Origin: Azonexus sp. R2A61
GTDB taxonomy: Bacteria; Pseudomonadota; Gammaproteobacteria; Burkholderiales; Rhodocyclaceae
NCBI RefSeq assembly: GCF_021401135.1
Contig: NZ_JACBFO010000001.1
Span: forward strand, 806,001-870,000
Direction of reading: 5' to 3'
DNA: 64,000 nucleotides
In this document: positions 19,045 to 29,400 of the stretch, piece after piece
Position numbering within the stretch: the stretch's first letter is position 1
Layout of the letters: the number at the start of each line of letters is the position of its first letter
The notes under the pieces: model-generated
What the model saw: the letters and a program-made list of their open reading frames with translations, nothing else
Database searches by the model: none
Told to the model about the DNA's origin: nothing
Translations under genes and position numbers: made by a program

Positions 19045-20028
19045 TCAGTCGGCCGCGGCGAAACTGAGGCCCCCCGCGCCGGCCGACGGTCCATCGGCCG
19101 GCAGTGCGTCGCCGCGATCCCAGTAGGGCGGATCGCCGAAACGCTGCTGCAGGTAATCGATGAACACGCGCACCTTGGGCGGCAGGTGCCGGTTCGGCAA
19201 ATGCACCGCGTACAGGAAGCGCTCCAGCGGCACGTAGCCCGGCAGCACCTCGACCAGCCGGCCGGCCTGCAGTTCGCGGCCGACGATGAAGGTCGGCAAC
19301 AGCGCCAGCCCGAGACCGCCGACGACGGCCTGCGACAGCGCCTCGTCGTCGTTGATGCGCAAGCTGCCATCGACTGGCGCTTCGATCTCGCCGTCCGGCC
19401 CGTTCAGGCGCCAGGCGCCGCGCGCGGCGATGTGCGTGTAATCCAGGCAGTTGTGCCGGCGCAGTTCGGCCGGCGTCTGCGGCGTACCGTGGCGCGCCAG
19501 GTAGGCCGGGCTGGCGCAGATCTTCCGGTGGATCGGCGCCAGCCGGCGAGCGACCAGGTTCTCGCCGGGGGCCGGCGTGATGCGCAGCGCCAGGTCGTAA
19601 CCTTCCTCGACCAGATCGGCCAGCCGGTCGCTGATCGTCATGTCCACGCCGATTTCCGGATACTGCGCCATGAAACCGGGCAGCGCCGGCGCGACATGCA
19701 GCGTGCCGAAGGCCACCGACGTGGCGATGCGCAAGGTGCCGCGCGGCGCGCGGTGCAGGCGGTGAATGGTGTTGTCGGCCTGGGCGAGTTCCTCGAGGAT
19801 GCGGTCGCAATGCTCGAAATAGGCTTCGCCGACTTCGGTCAGGCCGAGCCGCCGCGTGCTCCGGTGCAGCAGGCGGACCCCGAGCGCCGCCTCCAGCCGG
19901 GCGACCGCCTTGCTGACGCGCGACTTCGAAACGCCCATGCGCTGTGCGGCGAGCGAAAAGCTGCGCGCCTTCACGACCTGCGCAAAGACCAGCATGTCCT
20001 TGATGTCGAGAGTGTGCTTTGTTTCCAT
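19045..20028 (-). CDS. LysR-family transcriptional regulator
   Basis: The 327-residue product has the N-terminal winged helix (FAQVVKARSFSLAAQRMGVSK, then SRVSKAVARLEAALGVRLL) and a periplasmic-binding-protein-like effector domain (about 95-300). The CrgA/AphB-like effector core has the usual GTLRIATSVAFG opening. ATG 20028 gives METKHTLDIKDML; upstream in-frame sequence looks non-coding. A perfect inverted repeat overlaps this start codon. The effector and targets are unknown; the divergent Rnk-like gene is the closest candidate target. Confidence 0.9.
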   Translation of the reverse strand: METKHTLDIKDMLVFAQVVKARSFSLAAQRMGVSKSRVSKAVARLEAALGVRLLHRSTRRLGLTEVGEAYFEHCDRILEELAQADNTIHRLHRAPRGTLRIATSVAFGTLHVAPALPGFMAQYPEIGVDMTISDRLADLVEEGYDLALRITPAPGENLVARRLAPIHRKICASPAYLARHGTPQTPAELRRHNCLDYTHIAARGAWRLNGPDGEIEAPVDGSLRINDDEALSQAVVGGLGLALLPTFIVGRELQAGRLVEVLPGYVPLERFLYAVHLPNRHLPPKVRVFIDYLQQRFGDPPYWDRGDALPADGPSAGAGGLSFAAAD

Positions 20029-20037
20029 ATTGGAAAC
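20021..20037. promoter_or_regulatory. Perfect inverted repeat over the LysR start codon
   Basis: GTTTCCATATTGGAAAC is a 7-3-7 palindrome containing a T-N11-A core, the general form of LysR-type binding sites. It covers the start codon of the LysR gene. Repression of its own gene is the simplest reading (inference). Confidence 0.5.
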
Positions 20038-20163
20038 AGTATTGTTCGGATTTGCCAGCTTATCAAGCGCCGGGATAGCGCCTAAGATGCCCTTGCCTTG
20101 CCCGTCGGGCGTCCAGCCTGCGGGCCGGACTGCGCCGGGCATTCCTTGTTTGAGGGTTTTGCC

Positions 20164-20562
20164 ATGTCCCAGCCGAATCTGCTGCTGAGCGACGACGATT
20201 TCGTCCGTCTGCTGTCACTGTCTCCGCCGCCCGAACTGCGGGCCGAACTGGAACGTGCCATTGTTGTTCCTGTGGAATCAATGTCGCCCGATGTGGTGGG
20301 GATGCACTCGCGCGTCCGCTACTGCGACGAATCGAGCGGCCAGTTGCGCGAAGTCGAACTCGTCTATCCCGACGAGGTGGATATCGCCGCCGGCCGGATT
20401 TCGGTGCTGGCACCGGTCGGCGCCGCGTTGATCGGGGTCAGCGTCGGTCAGACGATCGACTGGCCCTTCCCGGATGGTCGCCCGCGCACGCTGCGCGTGG
20501 TCGAGGTTTTACCGCCGCCGGCCGAGGCCGGTAGTGCGGGGGTTGAGGAGACGCCGGCCTGA
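20164..20562 (+). CDS. rnk: Rnk-like GreA/GreB C-terminal domain protein
   Basis: A 132-residue protein matching the regulator of nucleoside diphosphate kinase (Rnk) family. It has a short helical N-terminal part (LLSDDDFVRLLSL, ELRAELERAIVVP) and a GreA/GreB C-terminal fold (VGMHSRVRYCDESSGQ, LVYPDEVDIAAGRISVLAPV, GAALIGVSVGQTIDW). Rnk binds RNA polymerase near the secondary channel but lacks the long coiled coil that stimulates cleavage. It is divergent from the LysR gene by 135 bp and lies 60 bp before gdhA. Confidence 0.85.
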   Translation: MSQPNLLLSDDDFVRLLSLSPPPELRAELERAIVVPVESMSPDVVGMHSRVRYCDESSGQLREVELVYPDEVDIAAGRISVLAPVGAALIGVSVGQTIDWPFPDGRPRTLRVVEVLPPPAEAGSAGVEETPA

Positions 20563-20622
20563 TTGCCGGTCATCGCAGGAAAGGCGCCGTAGAGCGCCTT
20601 CATTCCGTTGGGAGAAACGATC

Positions 20623-21969
20623 TTGAAGTTGAATTCCGCCGACGAATTCGTCGCTCGCGTGGCCGCCCGCAACCCGGGGCAGCCGGAATACCTGCAGGCG
20701 GTCGAGGAAGTGATCGCCAGCCTGTGGCCCTTCCTCGCAAGCCATCCGCGTTACGCCGAGCAGGGGCTGCTCGAACGTCTGGTCGAACCCGAGCGCATCG
20801 TGATGTTCCGCGTCGCCTGGGTCGATGACCGCGGCGACGTGCAGGTCAATCGCGGCTACCGTATCCAGCATTCGTCGGCGATCGGCCCCTACAAGGGCGG
20901 TATCCGCTTCCATCCTTCGGTCGACCTGTCGATCCTGAAATTTCTCGCCTTCGAGCAGACCTTCAAGAACGCGCTGACCACGCTGCCGATGGGCGGCGCC
21001 AAGGGCGGTTCCGATTTCGATCCGAAGGGGCGCAGCCCCGGCGAGGTGATGCGTTTCTGCCAGGCCTTCGTGACCGAACTGTTCCGCCACGTCGGTTCGG
21101 ACACCGATGTGCCGGCCGGCGACATCGGCGTCGGCGGCCGCGAGGTTGGTTTCATGGCCGGCATGATGAAGAAGCTGTCGAACCGTGCCGACTGCGTGTT
21201 CACCGGCAAGGGGCTGGCCTTCGGCGGCTCGCTGATGCGTCCCGAAGCGACCGGTTACGGCACCGTCTACTTTGCCGAGGAAATGCTGCGCCAGATCGGC
21301 CGTTCGCTGGAGGGCCTGCGCGTTGCCGTGTCCGGCTCCGGCAATGTCGCCCAGTACGCCGTCGAAAAGGCCATGCAGCTCGGCGCCCGGGTGGTCACCG
21401 TCTCCGATTCGAGCGGTACCGTCGTCGACGAGGAAGGCTTCACGCCGGCCAAGCTGGCCGAACTGATGGACGTCAAGAACCACCGCTACGGCCGCGTCGA
21501 CGAATACGCGCAGCGCATCCCCGGCGCCACCTTCCTGCCCGGCGCCAAGCCCTGGTCGGTGCCGGTGGAGGTTGCGCTGCCCTGCGCGACGCAGAACGAA
21601 CTCGACGAAACCGACGCCCGTCGCCTGGTCACCAAGGGCGTCCTGTGCGTCGCCGAAGGGGCCAACATGCCGTCGACGGCGGCGGCGGTCGAAGTCTTCG
21701 AGCACAGCGGCGTGCTCTACGCCCCGGGCAAGGCCAGCAATGCCGGCGGCGTGGCGACTTCCGGGCTGGAAATGAGCCAGAACGCGATGCGCCTGTCGTG
21801 GCCGCGCGAGGAAGTCGACGCCCGCCTGCTCGATATCATGCGCGGCATCCACGATGCCTGCCTGCGTTACGGTCGGCGCGAGGACGGCACGGTCAGTTAC
21901 GTCAACGGCGCGAACATCGCGGGCTTCGTCAAGGTGGCGGAGGCGATGCTGGCGCAGGGGGTGGTTTGA
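20623..21969 (+). CDS. gdhA: NADP-type glutamate dehydrogenase
   Basis: GdhA forms glutamate from 2-oxoglutarate and ammonium. From the TTG at 20623 the product is 448 residues, the usual size of the hexameric NADP enzyme. Motifs include YKGGIRFHPSVDLSILKFLA, LTTLPMGGAKGGSDFDPKG with the catalytic lysine, and the Rossmann segment VAVSGSGNVAQYAVEK. GGGAGA ends 7 bp before this TTG; a second TTG at 20608 lacks spacing to any Shine-Dalgarno site. A hairpin (AAGGCGC / GCGCCTT, 20581-20600) lies in the leader. It complements nitrogen fixation by assimilating ammonium. Confidence 0.94.
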   Translation: MKLNSADEFVARVAARNPGQPEYLQAVEEVIASLWPFLASHPRYAEQGLLERLVEPERIVMFRVAWVDDRGDVQVNRGYRIQHSSAIGPYKGGIRFHPSVDLSILKFLAFEQTFKNALTTLPMGGAKGGSDFDPKGRSPGEVMRFCQAFVTELFRHVGSDTDVPAGDIGVGGREVGFMAGMMKKLSNRADCVFTGKGLAFGGSLMRPEATGYGTVYFAEEMLRQIGRSLEGLRVAVSGSGNVAQYAVEKAMQLGARVVTVSDSSGTVVDEEGFTPAKLAELMDVKNHRYGRVDEYAQRIPGATFLPGAKPWSVPVEVALPCATQNELDETDARRLVTKGVLCVAEGANMPSTAAAVEVFEHSGVLYAPGKASNAGGVATSGLEMSQNAMRLSWPREEVDARLLDIMRGIHDACLRYGRREDGTVSYVNGANIAGFVKVAEAMLAQGVV

Positions 21970-21970
21970 T

Positions 21971-22589
21971 TTTTGGTTGGTTTTTCTGAAGCGCTGTTTT
22001 TCGCCGTTGACCGGCGACGTTACTTTCCTCTTGTTTCGCCAAGAAGAAAGTAAGCAAAGAAGAAGGCGACCCTGGGTCGGCGCCGGGCTGTGCCCGGTGC
22101 CCTGCGCTACTCGGTTTTCGCGGGGGCTGCGCAACTCGGGGCTGCGCCCCTCAGACAGTGCTCGCCCTGTTTCCGCGAAACCCTGCGTTGCTCGGCGCCT
22201 CCCAAGGGGCCCGGAAAACCGGCGGTGTGCTGCGGTCGACGGTAGAAAAAACGAGAAAAGTACGGTCGACCGCAAAAAAAGGCGATTTTTGCGGTCGCCG
22301 CGAAAGGCACTTTTTATTGTCTCTGGCGTTTCCGCCGTGACGCTTCTCGGGTCCCCTGTCTGCAGCGCCGAGCAACGCAGAAGGGCCGGGGGCAGTCGGC
22401 GAGCACTGTTTGAGGGGCGCAGCCCCGAGTTGCGCAGCCGCCCGGCCCTTCGAGTCGCGCAGGGCAGTCGGCGGAACGCCGACCGCGTAAGTCAGGGTCG
22501 CCTTTTCTTTGGCTACTTTCTTTTGGCGAAGCAAAAGAAAGTACGCTCGCCGGTCAACGGCGAAAACCAGCGCTAAATCAACCAAAAAA
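21971..22589. repeat. Long inverted-repeat element, copy 1
   Basis: A 620-bp non-coding block. The outer 100 bp at each side are imperfect inverted repeats: left CGCCGTTGACCGGCG, GCCAAGAAGAAAGTAAGC and AAGGCGACCCTG; right the reverse of these. Inner segments are also mirrored (GGCTGCGCAACTCGGGGCTG at 22122-22141 reads again in reverse near 22420-22436). The centre (22225-22310) carries two GGTCGAC words with runs of A. Short frames inside are side effects of the repeat and are not called as genes. A second, longer copy lies at 29526-30325 in the same orientation. No transposase is present. Confidence 0.85.
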
Positions 22590-22634
22590 GCGCCCGCCAA
22601 GGACGAAACTAGCCATTCCGGCCTGGCCGTCCCC

Positions 22635-25235
22635 TCACCCCAACGCCCGACTCACCACCTCATGAACATCCCGCGCCAGCCCGGCATGATCGCGAATCCG
22701 CTCCAGCGCGCTGCGGGCGTGCGCCTGGCGGCCGGCGTCGAACTTCTTCCAGCGATCGAAGCTGCGCGCCAGGCGTGAGGCGACCTGCGGATTCTTGTCG
22801 TGCAGCAGCAGGATGCGCTCGGCCATGAAGGCGTAACCGCTGCCGTCGGCGGCATGGAAACGGACTAGGTTGGCGCCGAAGGCGCGGATCAGCGCGTAGA
22901 TCTTGTTCGGGTTGCCGGCGTCGAAGGCCGGGTGGGCGGTCAGCGCCTTGACGGTGGCCAGCGTGTCCGGTCGGCGGCTGGTCGATTGCGCCTGCAGCCA
23001 TTTGTCGACAACCAGCGCTTCATCCTTCCATTGCGCGTAGAACTCGGCCAGCGCCTGCTCGCGCTGTGGGCAGACCGGCCCATTGACGTTGGCCAGCGCG
23101 GCCAGCGCGGCGAACTGGTCGGTCATGTTGTCGGCCGCCTTGAATTGCGCGTAAGCCAGCTGGCGGACGGCGTCGGTATCGAGTTCGAGCAGGTAGGACA
23201 GGCACAGGTTGCGCAGCGCGCGGCGGCCGGCCTGCTCGCTGTTCGGCGCGTAGGGCTCGGTCACGGTCAACGCGGCGTAGAGGCCGGAAAAATCGCCTTC
23301 GAGCTGTTCGGCGAGATGCCGGCGCAGGGCGTTGCGGGCGGCGTGCAGGGCATCCGGATCGACGATGTCGAGCTGTTCGGCCAGCGTCGTTTCGCCGGGC
23401 AGGGTCAGCGCTTCGGCGACGAAGGCGGCACCGCGCTCGTGCTGTGTCTGCAGCAGGCGGCGGCAGGCGGCGACGAAGCTGTCCGGCCAGTGCGGGGCGC
23501 GGCCGGCGGCGAGTTCGGCGGCGGCGTCGAGGATCAGCGTCGAGGCCAGCCGCTGGCCGGCTTCCCAGGCGTTGAACGGGTCGCTTTCGTGGGCCAGCAG
23601 CAGCGTCAGCTGCTCGGGCGTGTAGTCGAAGTCGAGATTGACCGGCGCCGAGAAGTCGCGCAGCAGTGACGGCACGGCGTCTTCCGCGACGTTTTCGAAG
23701 ACGAAGGACTGCGTGGTGGCGGTCATCTGCAGCGTGCGTTCGCTGCCGGCCACTGGCGTGCCGTCGGCGGCGAACAGCGCGACACGGATCGGGATCAGGT
23801 AAGGTGCCGCGTCGCTGGCGCGCGGATTGGATTGCGCGAAGGTCAGCGTGCAGGTCCTGGATTCTGCGTCGAAATGGGCGTCGACCGTGACTTTCGGCGT
23901 GCCCGGTTCGTTGTACCAGCGCATGAACTGGGTGAAGTCGAAACCGCTGGCGGCGGCCATCGCGGCGACGAAATCCTCGCAGGTGACGGCCTGGCCGTCG
24001 TGCCGGCGGAAGTATTCGTCCATGCCGGCGCGGAAACCGTCGCGGCCAATCAGCGTCTGGATCATGCGGATGACTTCGGCGCCCTTTTCATAGACCGTGG
24101 CGGTGTAGAAGTTGTTGATCTCGACGAAGCTCGCCGGCCGGATCGGGTGCGCCATCGGGCCGGCATCCTCCGGGAACTGCGCGGCGCGCAGGCCGCGCAC
24201 CTCGCGGATGCGGGCGGTCTGGCGGTTGTGCGTGTCGGCACCGAATTCCTGGTCGCGGAAGACGGTCAGGCCTTCCTTCAAGGAGAGCTGGAACCAGTCG
24301 CGGCAGGTCACGCGGTTGCCGGTCCAGTTGTGGAAATACTCGTGCGCGACGACGCGGTCGATGTTCTCGAAATCGACGTCGGTGGCGACATCCGGGCGGG
24401 CCAACACGTATTTCGTGTTGAAGATGTTCAGGCCCTTGTTTTCCATCGCGCCCATGTTGAAGTCGCCGACGGCGACGATCATGTAATGGTCGAGGTCGCA
24501 TTCCAGGCCGAAACGCTGCTCGTCCCAGGCCATCGATTTCTTCAGCGCTTCCATCGCGTGCGGGCACTGGTCGAGCTTGCCCGGTTCGACGTAGATGGCG
24601 AGCTGCACCGTGCGGCCGGAAGCGGTTTTGAAGGTGTCACGCAGTACATCGAGCTTGCCGGCGACGACGGCGAACAGATAGGCGGGCTTCCTGAACGGGT
24701 CGGCCCACTTGGCCCAATGGCGGCCGTCGGCCTCGTCGCCGCTGTCCACCGGGTTGCCGTTGGCCAGCAGCACCGGGAATTGTGCCTGGTCGGCGTGCAG
24801 CGTCACCGTATAGACGGACATCACGTCCGGCCGGTCGAGGAACCAGGTGATGCGGCGGAAACCCTGCGCCTCGCACTGCGTGAAGTAGCCGTCCTTGGAG
24901 CGGTACAGGCCGGACAGGCGGGTGTTCTTGTCGGGATCGATGCGGACGACGGTGGTCAGCGTGCAGGCGTCGGGCAGGCCGTCTACGGTCAACGTCGTCG
25001 GCGTGGCAAAAAACGGCGTTTCCTGGCCGTCGACCGCAAGCGACACGGTGTTCAGTTCCTCGCCGTCGAGCGTCAGCGGACGCGGCGGCACGTCCGGATT
25101 GCGGCGGATGGCCAGCGTCGCGCGTACCGTGGCGGCGCCGGTTTCGAGCGAAATGTCGAGGTCGACCGTATCGATCCACCAGGCGGGCGCGGTGTAATCC
25201 TTCAGGTAGACGGTTTGCGGGGTATCGGTTTTCAT
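22635..25235 (-). CDS. pepN: Aminopeptidase N (M1 family)
   Basis: An 866-residue zinc metallo-aminopeptidase of the E. coli PepN type. The exopeptidase motif GAMEN is at 262-266. The zinc site is HEXXH at 298-302 (AHEYFHNW) with Glu321 eighteen residues on. The C-terminal helical domain extends to the end (LARSFDRWKKFDAGRQ). It removes N-terminal residues from peptides in the cytoplasm. ATG 25235 (MKTDTPQTVYLKDY) is the family-like start. The gene is divergent from an efflux operon and ends 45 bp from repeat copy 1. Confidence 0.96.
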   Translation of the reverse strand: MKTDTPQTVYLKDYTAPAWWIDTVDLDISLETGAATVRATLAIRRNPDVPPRPLTLDGEELNTVSLAVDGQETPFFATPTTLTVDGLPDACTLTTVVRIDPDKNTRLSGLYRSKDGYFTQCEAQGFRRITWFLDRPDVMSVYTVTLHADQAQFPVLLANGNPVDSGDEADGRHWAKWADPFRKPAYLFAVVAGKLDVLRDTFKTASGRTVQLAIYVEPGKLDQCPHAMEALKKSMAWDEQRFGLECDLDHYMIVAVGDFNMGAMENKGLNIFNTKYVLARPDVATDVDFENIDRVVAHEYFHNWTGNRVTCRDWFQLSLKEGLTVFRDQEFGADTHNRQTARIREVRGLRAAQFPEDAGPMAHPIRPASFVEINNFYTATVYEKGAEVIRMIQTLIGRDGFRAGMDEYFRRHDGQAVTCEDFVAAMAAASGFDFTQFMRWYNEPGTPKVTVDAHFDAESRTCTLTFAQSNPRASDAAPYLIPIRVALFAADGTPVAGSERTLQMTATTQSFVFENVAEDAVPSLLRDFSAPVNLDFDYTPEQLTLLLAHESDPFNAWEAGQRLASTLILDAAAELAAGRAPHWPDSFVAACRRLLQTQHERGAAFVAEALTLPGETTLAEQLDIVDPDALHAARNALRRHLAEQLEGDFSGLYAALTVTEPYAPNSEQAGRRALRNLCLSYLLELDTDAVRQLAYAQFKAADNMTDQFAALAALANVNGPVCPQREQALAEFYAQWKDEALVVDKWLQAQSTSRRPDTLATVKALTAHPAFDAGNPNKIYALIRAFGANLVRFHAADGSGYAFMAERILLLHDKNPQVASRLARSFDRWKKFDAGRQAHARSALERIRDHAGLARDVHEVVSRALG

Positions 25236-25359
25236 TGTCGTGGGCCGGAAATGCGGGGTCGGGGAAGCGAAGATGATACGCCAAAGCCGCCCGTCGGCCG
25301 CCGACGGGATATGTGCTCGGGGTATCATTCGGTTTTCTTGCGGTCGATTCCCATTTCCG

Positions 25360-26472
25360 ATGAAAAACCTTCCGATCCTGTTGTTGACCGCGCTCGTGCT
25401 GGGCGCCTGCGGCGACAAGTCCGCCGAACCGGGCGCCGCGACCGCCGAGCTGCGTCCGGCCTTGACCGTCGAGCTGGTGGTGCCGCGCACTGAAGACTGG
25501 CCGCGCACGCTGACCGCCAACGGCAACGTCGCCGCCTGGCAGGAAGCAGTGATCGGTGCCGAAGTGGCGGGTTACCGGATCGCCGAGGTGCTGGTCGATG
25601 TCGGCAGCAAGGTGAGGAAAGGGCAGCCGCTGGCGCGCATCGATGCGTCGACGGTGGCCAGCGAAGTGGCCGAAGCGAAGGCGGCGGTGGCCGAGCTGGA
25701 AGCCTCGGTGGCCGAGGCCAGGGGCAATGCGCAACGCGCCGTCGAACTGCAGGCGCGCGGGTTTTACAGCCAGCAGATGAATACCCAGTACCAGACCGCC
25801 GAACAGGGCGCCGCTGCCCGACTGTCGGCGGCCCGTGCCCGGCTGCAGGCGGCCGAGTTGCGGCTGGCGCGAACCAGCGTGCTGGCGCCCGACGACGGTG
25901 TCGTGTCGGCGCGTTCGGCGACGGTCGGTTCGCTGACCCAGGCCGGTCAGGAACTGTTCCGGCTGATTCGCGGCGGTCGGCTGGAGTGGCGGGCCGAAGT
26001 CCCGTCGGCCGATCTGGCCGGTTTGCGTACCGGCATGCCGGTACGGATCGCCGCTCCGGGCGGGGCCACGGTCGAAGGCAAGGTGCGCAGCGTGGCGCCC
26101 AGCGTCGATGCCGGTTCGCGCAACGGCATCGTCTATGTCGACCTTGCGCCGGACGATGCCGTCCGCGCCGGCATGTTCGCCCGCGGCGAATTCCTGCTCG
26201 CCGCCGCGCCGGCGCGCACCGTGCCGGAAGGCGCGCTGGTGCTGCGCGAAGGCTTCGCCTACGTGTTCCGCCTCGATGGCGAGGCGCAGGTAGCCCAGAC
26301 CAAGGTGGCGCTCGGCCGGCGCCAGGATGGCCGGGTGGAAATCGTCGACGGCTTGCCCGACGGTGCCCGCGTCGTGGCCGCCGGCGCCGGCTTCCTGGCC
26401 GACGGCGACCGGGTGCGCGTGACCAACGCGACGCCGGCGGTGCCGGCCGCCACCGTGGGCGCTGCCAAATGA
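25360..26472 (+). CDS. RND efflux periplasmic adaptor (membrane fusion lipoprotein)
   Basis: The 370-residue product has a lipoprotein signal (MKNLPILLLTALVLGAC, lipobox LGAC, Cys17), a biotinyl-lipoyl-like half motif, a helical hairpin (about 95-155), then beta-barrel and membrane-proximal domains. It links the inner-membrane pump encoded next to an outer-membrane channel. ATG 25360 gives the signal peptide directly. The stop overlaps the pump gene start by 4 bp. No outer-membrane factor gene follows, so a shared TolC-like channel is expected. Substrate unknown. Confidence 0.92.
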   Translation: MKNLPILLLTALVLGACGDKSAEPGAATAELRPALTVELVVPRTEDWPRTLTANGNVAAWQEAVIGAEVAGYRIAEVLVDVGSKVRKGQPLARIDASTVASEVAEAKAAVAELEASVAEARGNAQRAVELQARGFYSQQMNTQYQTAEQGAAARLSAARARLQAAELRLARTSVLAPDDGVVSARSATVGSLTQAGQELFRLIRGGRLEWRAEVPSADLAGLRTGMPVRIAAPGGATVEGKVRSVAPSVDAGSRNGIVYVDLAPDDAVRAGMFARGEFLLAAAPARTVPEGALVLREGFAYVFRLDGEAQVAQTKVALGRRQDGRVEIVDGLPDGARVVAAGAGFLADGDRVRVTNATPAVPAATVGAAK

Positions 26473-29400
26473 ACGTCTCCGCCTGGTCGATCCGCAACCC
26501 GATCCCGGCCATCCTGCTCTTCATCCTGCTGACGCTGGCCGGCCTGGTCGCCTTCAAGGCGATGAAGATCCAGCAGTTCATGGATATCGACCTGCCGATG
26601 GTCACCGTCGCCGCCGCCTTGCCGGGCGCCGCACCGGCGCAGATGGAAACCGAGGTGGCGCGCAAGATCGAGAATTCGATCGCCACCGTGCAAGGGCTCA
26701 AGCACTTGTACACCAAGGTCCAGGACGGCATGGTGACGATCACCGCCGAGTTCCGCCTGGAGAAGCCGACGCAAGAAGCGGTGGATGACGTGCGCGATGC
26801 CGTGTCGCGGGTCCGCTCCGACCTGCCGGGCGATCTGCGCGATCCGGTGATCAGCCGCATTTCGGTGACCGGTGCGCCGATCCTGACCTACACCGTGTCG
26901 TCGTCGCGGATGGACGAGGAGGCGCTGTCCTGGTTCGTCGACAACACGATCAGCAAGGCCATCCTGTCGGCCCGCGGCGTCGGCGCCGTGGCCCGGGTCG
27001 GCGGGGTGACGCGCGAAGTGCGGATCGAACTCGATCCGGCGCGCATGCTGTCGCTCGGCGTCACCGCCGCCGATGTGTCGCGTCAGCTGCGGCGCATCCA
27101 GCAGGAAGCGTCGGGCGGCCGCACCGACATCGGCGGTGTCGAGCAGTCGGTGCGCACCATCGGCACGGTGCAGACGGCGGCCGAACTGGCGGCGATGGAC
27201 ATCGTGCTGGGCGACGGCCGGCGGGTCCGTCTCGATCAACTGGCAACGGTCTCCGACACGATCGCCGAGCGGCGCAGCGCGGCGCTGCTCGACGGCAAGC
27301 CGGTGGTCAGTTTCGAAATTTCGCGCAGCCGCGGCGCCGGCGAGGTCGAGGTGGCCGAGGCGGTGGGCGTGGTGCTCGAACGGCTGCGTGCCGACCATCC
27401 GGACATCGAGATCACCGAGGCCTTCAACTTCGTCGATCCGGTGATCGAAAACTACGACGGCTCGATGAAGCTGCTGATCGAAGGCGCCATCCTCGCCGTC
27501 GTCGTCGTCTGGCTGTTCCTGCGCGACGGCCGCGCCACCTTCGTCGCCGCGACGGCCTTGCCGCTGTCGATCATTCCGACTTTCGCCGCGATGTACCTGA
27601 TGGGCTTCACGCTCAACGTCGTTACCTTGTTGTCGATGTCGCTGGTGGTCGGCATCCTGGTCGACGACGCGATCGTCGAGATCGAGAACATCATGCGCCA
27701 CCTGCGCATGGGCAAGACGCCCTTCCAGGCGGCCATGGAAGCCGCCGACGAGATCGGCCTGGCGGTCATCGCCACCACCTTCACGCTGATCGCGGTATTC
27801 CTGCCGACCGCCTTCATGAGCGGCGTGGCCGGCAAATTCTTCGTCCAGTTCGGGTGGACCGCAGCCATCGCCGTGTTCTTCTCGCTGGTCGTCGCCCGCA
27901 TGCTGACCCCCATGATGGCGGCCTACCTGCTCAAGCCCGTCGCCGACCAGGCGCAGCCGCGCTGGCTCGGCATCTACGAGGGCTGGGCCGGCTGGTGCCT
28001 GCGTCACCGCTTGCTGACCCTGGGCGGCGCCGCGCTGTTCTTCTTCGGCTCCTTCGCGTTGGTGCCGTTGCTGCCGACCGGTTTTCTGCCGCCCGACGAT
28101 CTGTCGCAGACGCAGATCCACCTCGAATTGCCGCCCGGCACGCGTTACGAGCAAACTTATGCGGCGGCCGAACAGGCCCGCCGCATCGTCGCCGCCAATC
28201 CGCACGTGCGCCTGGTGTATACCGCGCTGGGCGGCGGGTCGGCCGGCAAGGACCCGTTCGCGCCGTCCGGTGCCGCCGAGGTGCGCAAGGCGACGCTGAC
28301 CGTCAACCTGACGCCGCGCGAAGCGCGCGGCGGGGTCACCAAGCAGTCGGTCGAAAGCGATCTGCGCGAAGCCCTGACCGCCATTCCCGGCACCCGCGTC
28401 AAGGTCGGGCTGGCTTCCGGCAACGAGAAATACGTGCTGGTGCTGGCCGGCGAGGACGGCCGCGTGCTGTCCGAACACGCCCGTGTCGTCGAACGCGAGC
28501 TGCGCGGCATTCCCGGCGTCGGTGCCGTCACCACGACGGCCAGCCTGACCCGGCCGGAGTTCACCATCCGTCCCGATTTCGCCCGCATGGCCGACCTCGG
28601 CGTGACCTCGGCGGCGATTGCCGACACGCTGCGCATCGCCACCGCCGGCGACTACGATCAGGGCCTGGCCAAGCTCAATCTGGCGCAGCGCCAGGTGCCC
28701 ATCGTCGTCAAACTGCCGGAAGCGGCGCGGACCGATCTCGACCTGCTGCGCCAGTTGACCGTGCCCGGCCGCAACGGCCCGGTACAGCTGGAAAGCATCG
28801 CCGACATCGGCATTGCCGGCGGGCCGGCCGAAATCGATCGTTACGACCGCTTGCGCAACGTCAATTTCGAGATCGAACTGAACGGCCGCGCGCTGGGCGA
28901 CGTCGAAAAGGCGACCAAGGCGCTCTCCAGCCTGCAGCAACTGCCGCCCGGCATCATCCAGAGCACCGTCGGCGATGCCGAAACGATGGGCGAACTGTTC
29001 CAGAGCTTCGGCCTGGCGATGGGCACCGGCGTACTGTGCATCTATATCGTGCTGGTGCTGCTGTTCAAGGACTTCGTCCAGCCGGCGACCATCCTTGCCG
29101 CGCTGGTCCTGTCGGTGCCCGGCGCCTTCCTGGCGCTGTTCGTTGCCCAGCAGGCGGTGTCGATGCCGTCGATGATCGGCATGATCATGCTGATGGGCAT
29201 CGCCACCAAGAACTCCATCCTGCTTGTCGACTATGTCATCCTGGCTCGTCGCGACCACGGCCTGTCGCGCCGCGACGCGCTGCTCGACGCCTGCCGGAAG
29301 CGGGCCCGGCCGATCGTCATGACGACCATCGCGATGGGCGCCGGCATGCTGCCGATCGCGCTCGGCATCGGCGTCGATGCCAGCTTCCGCTCGCCGATGG

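Noticed and set aside
22107..22600. Short coding frames inside the first long repeat
   Set aside because: Frames on both strands give similar Arg/Pro/Ser-rich peptides because the DNA is mirrored. None has a conserved domain or clear ribosome site.
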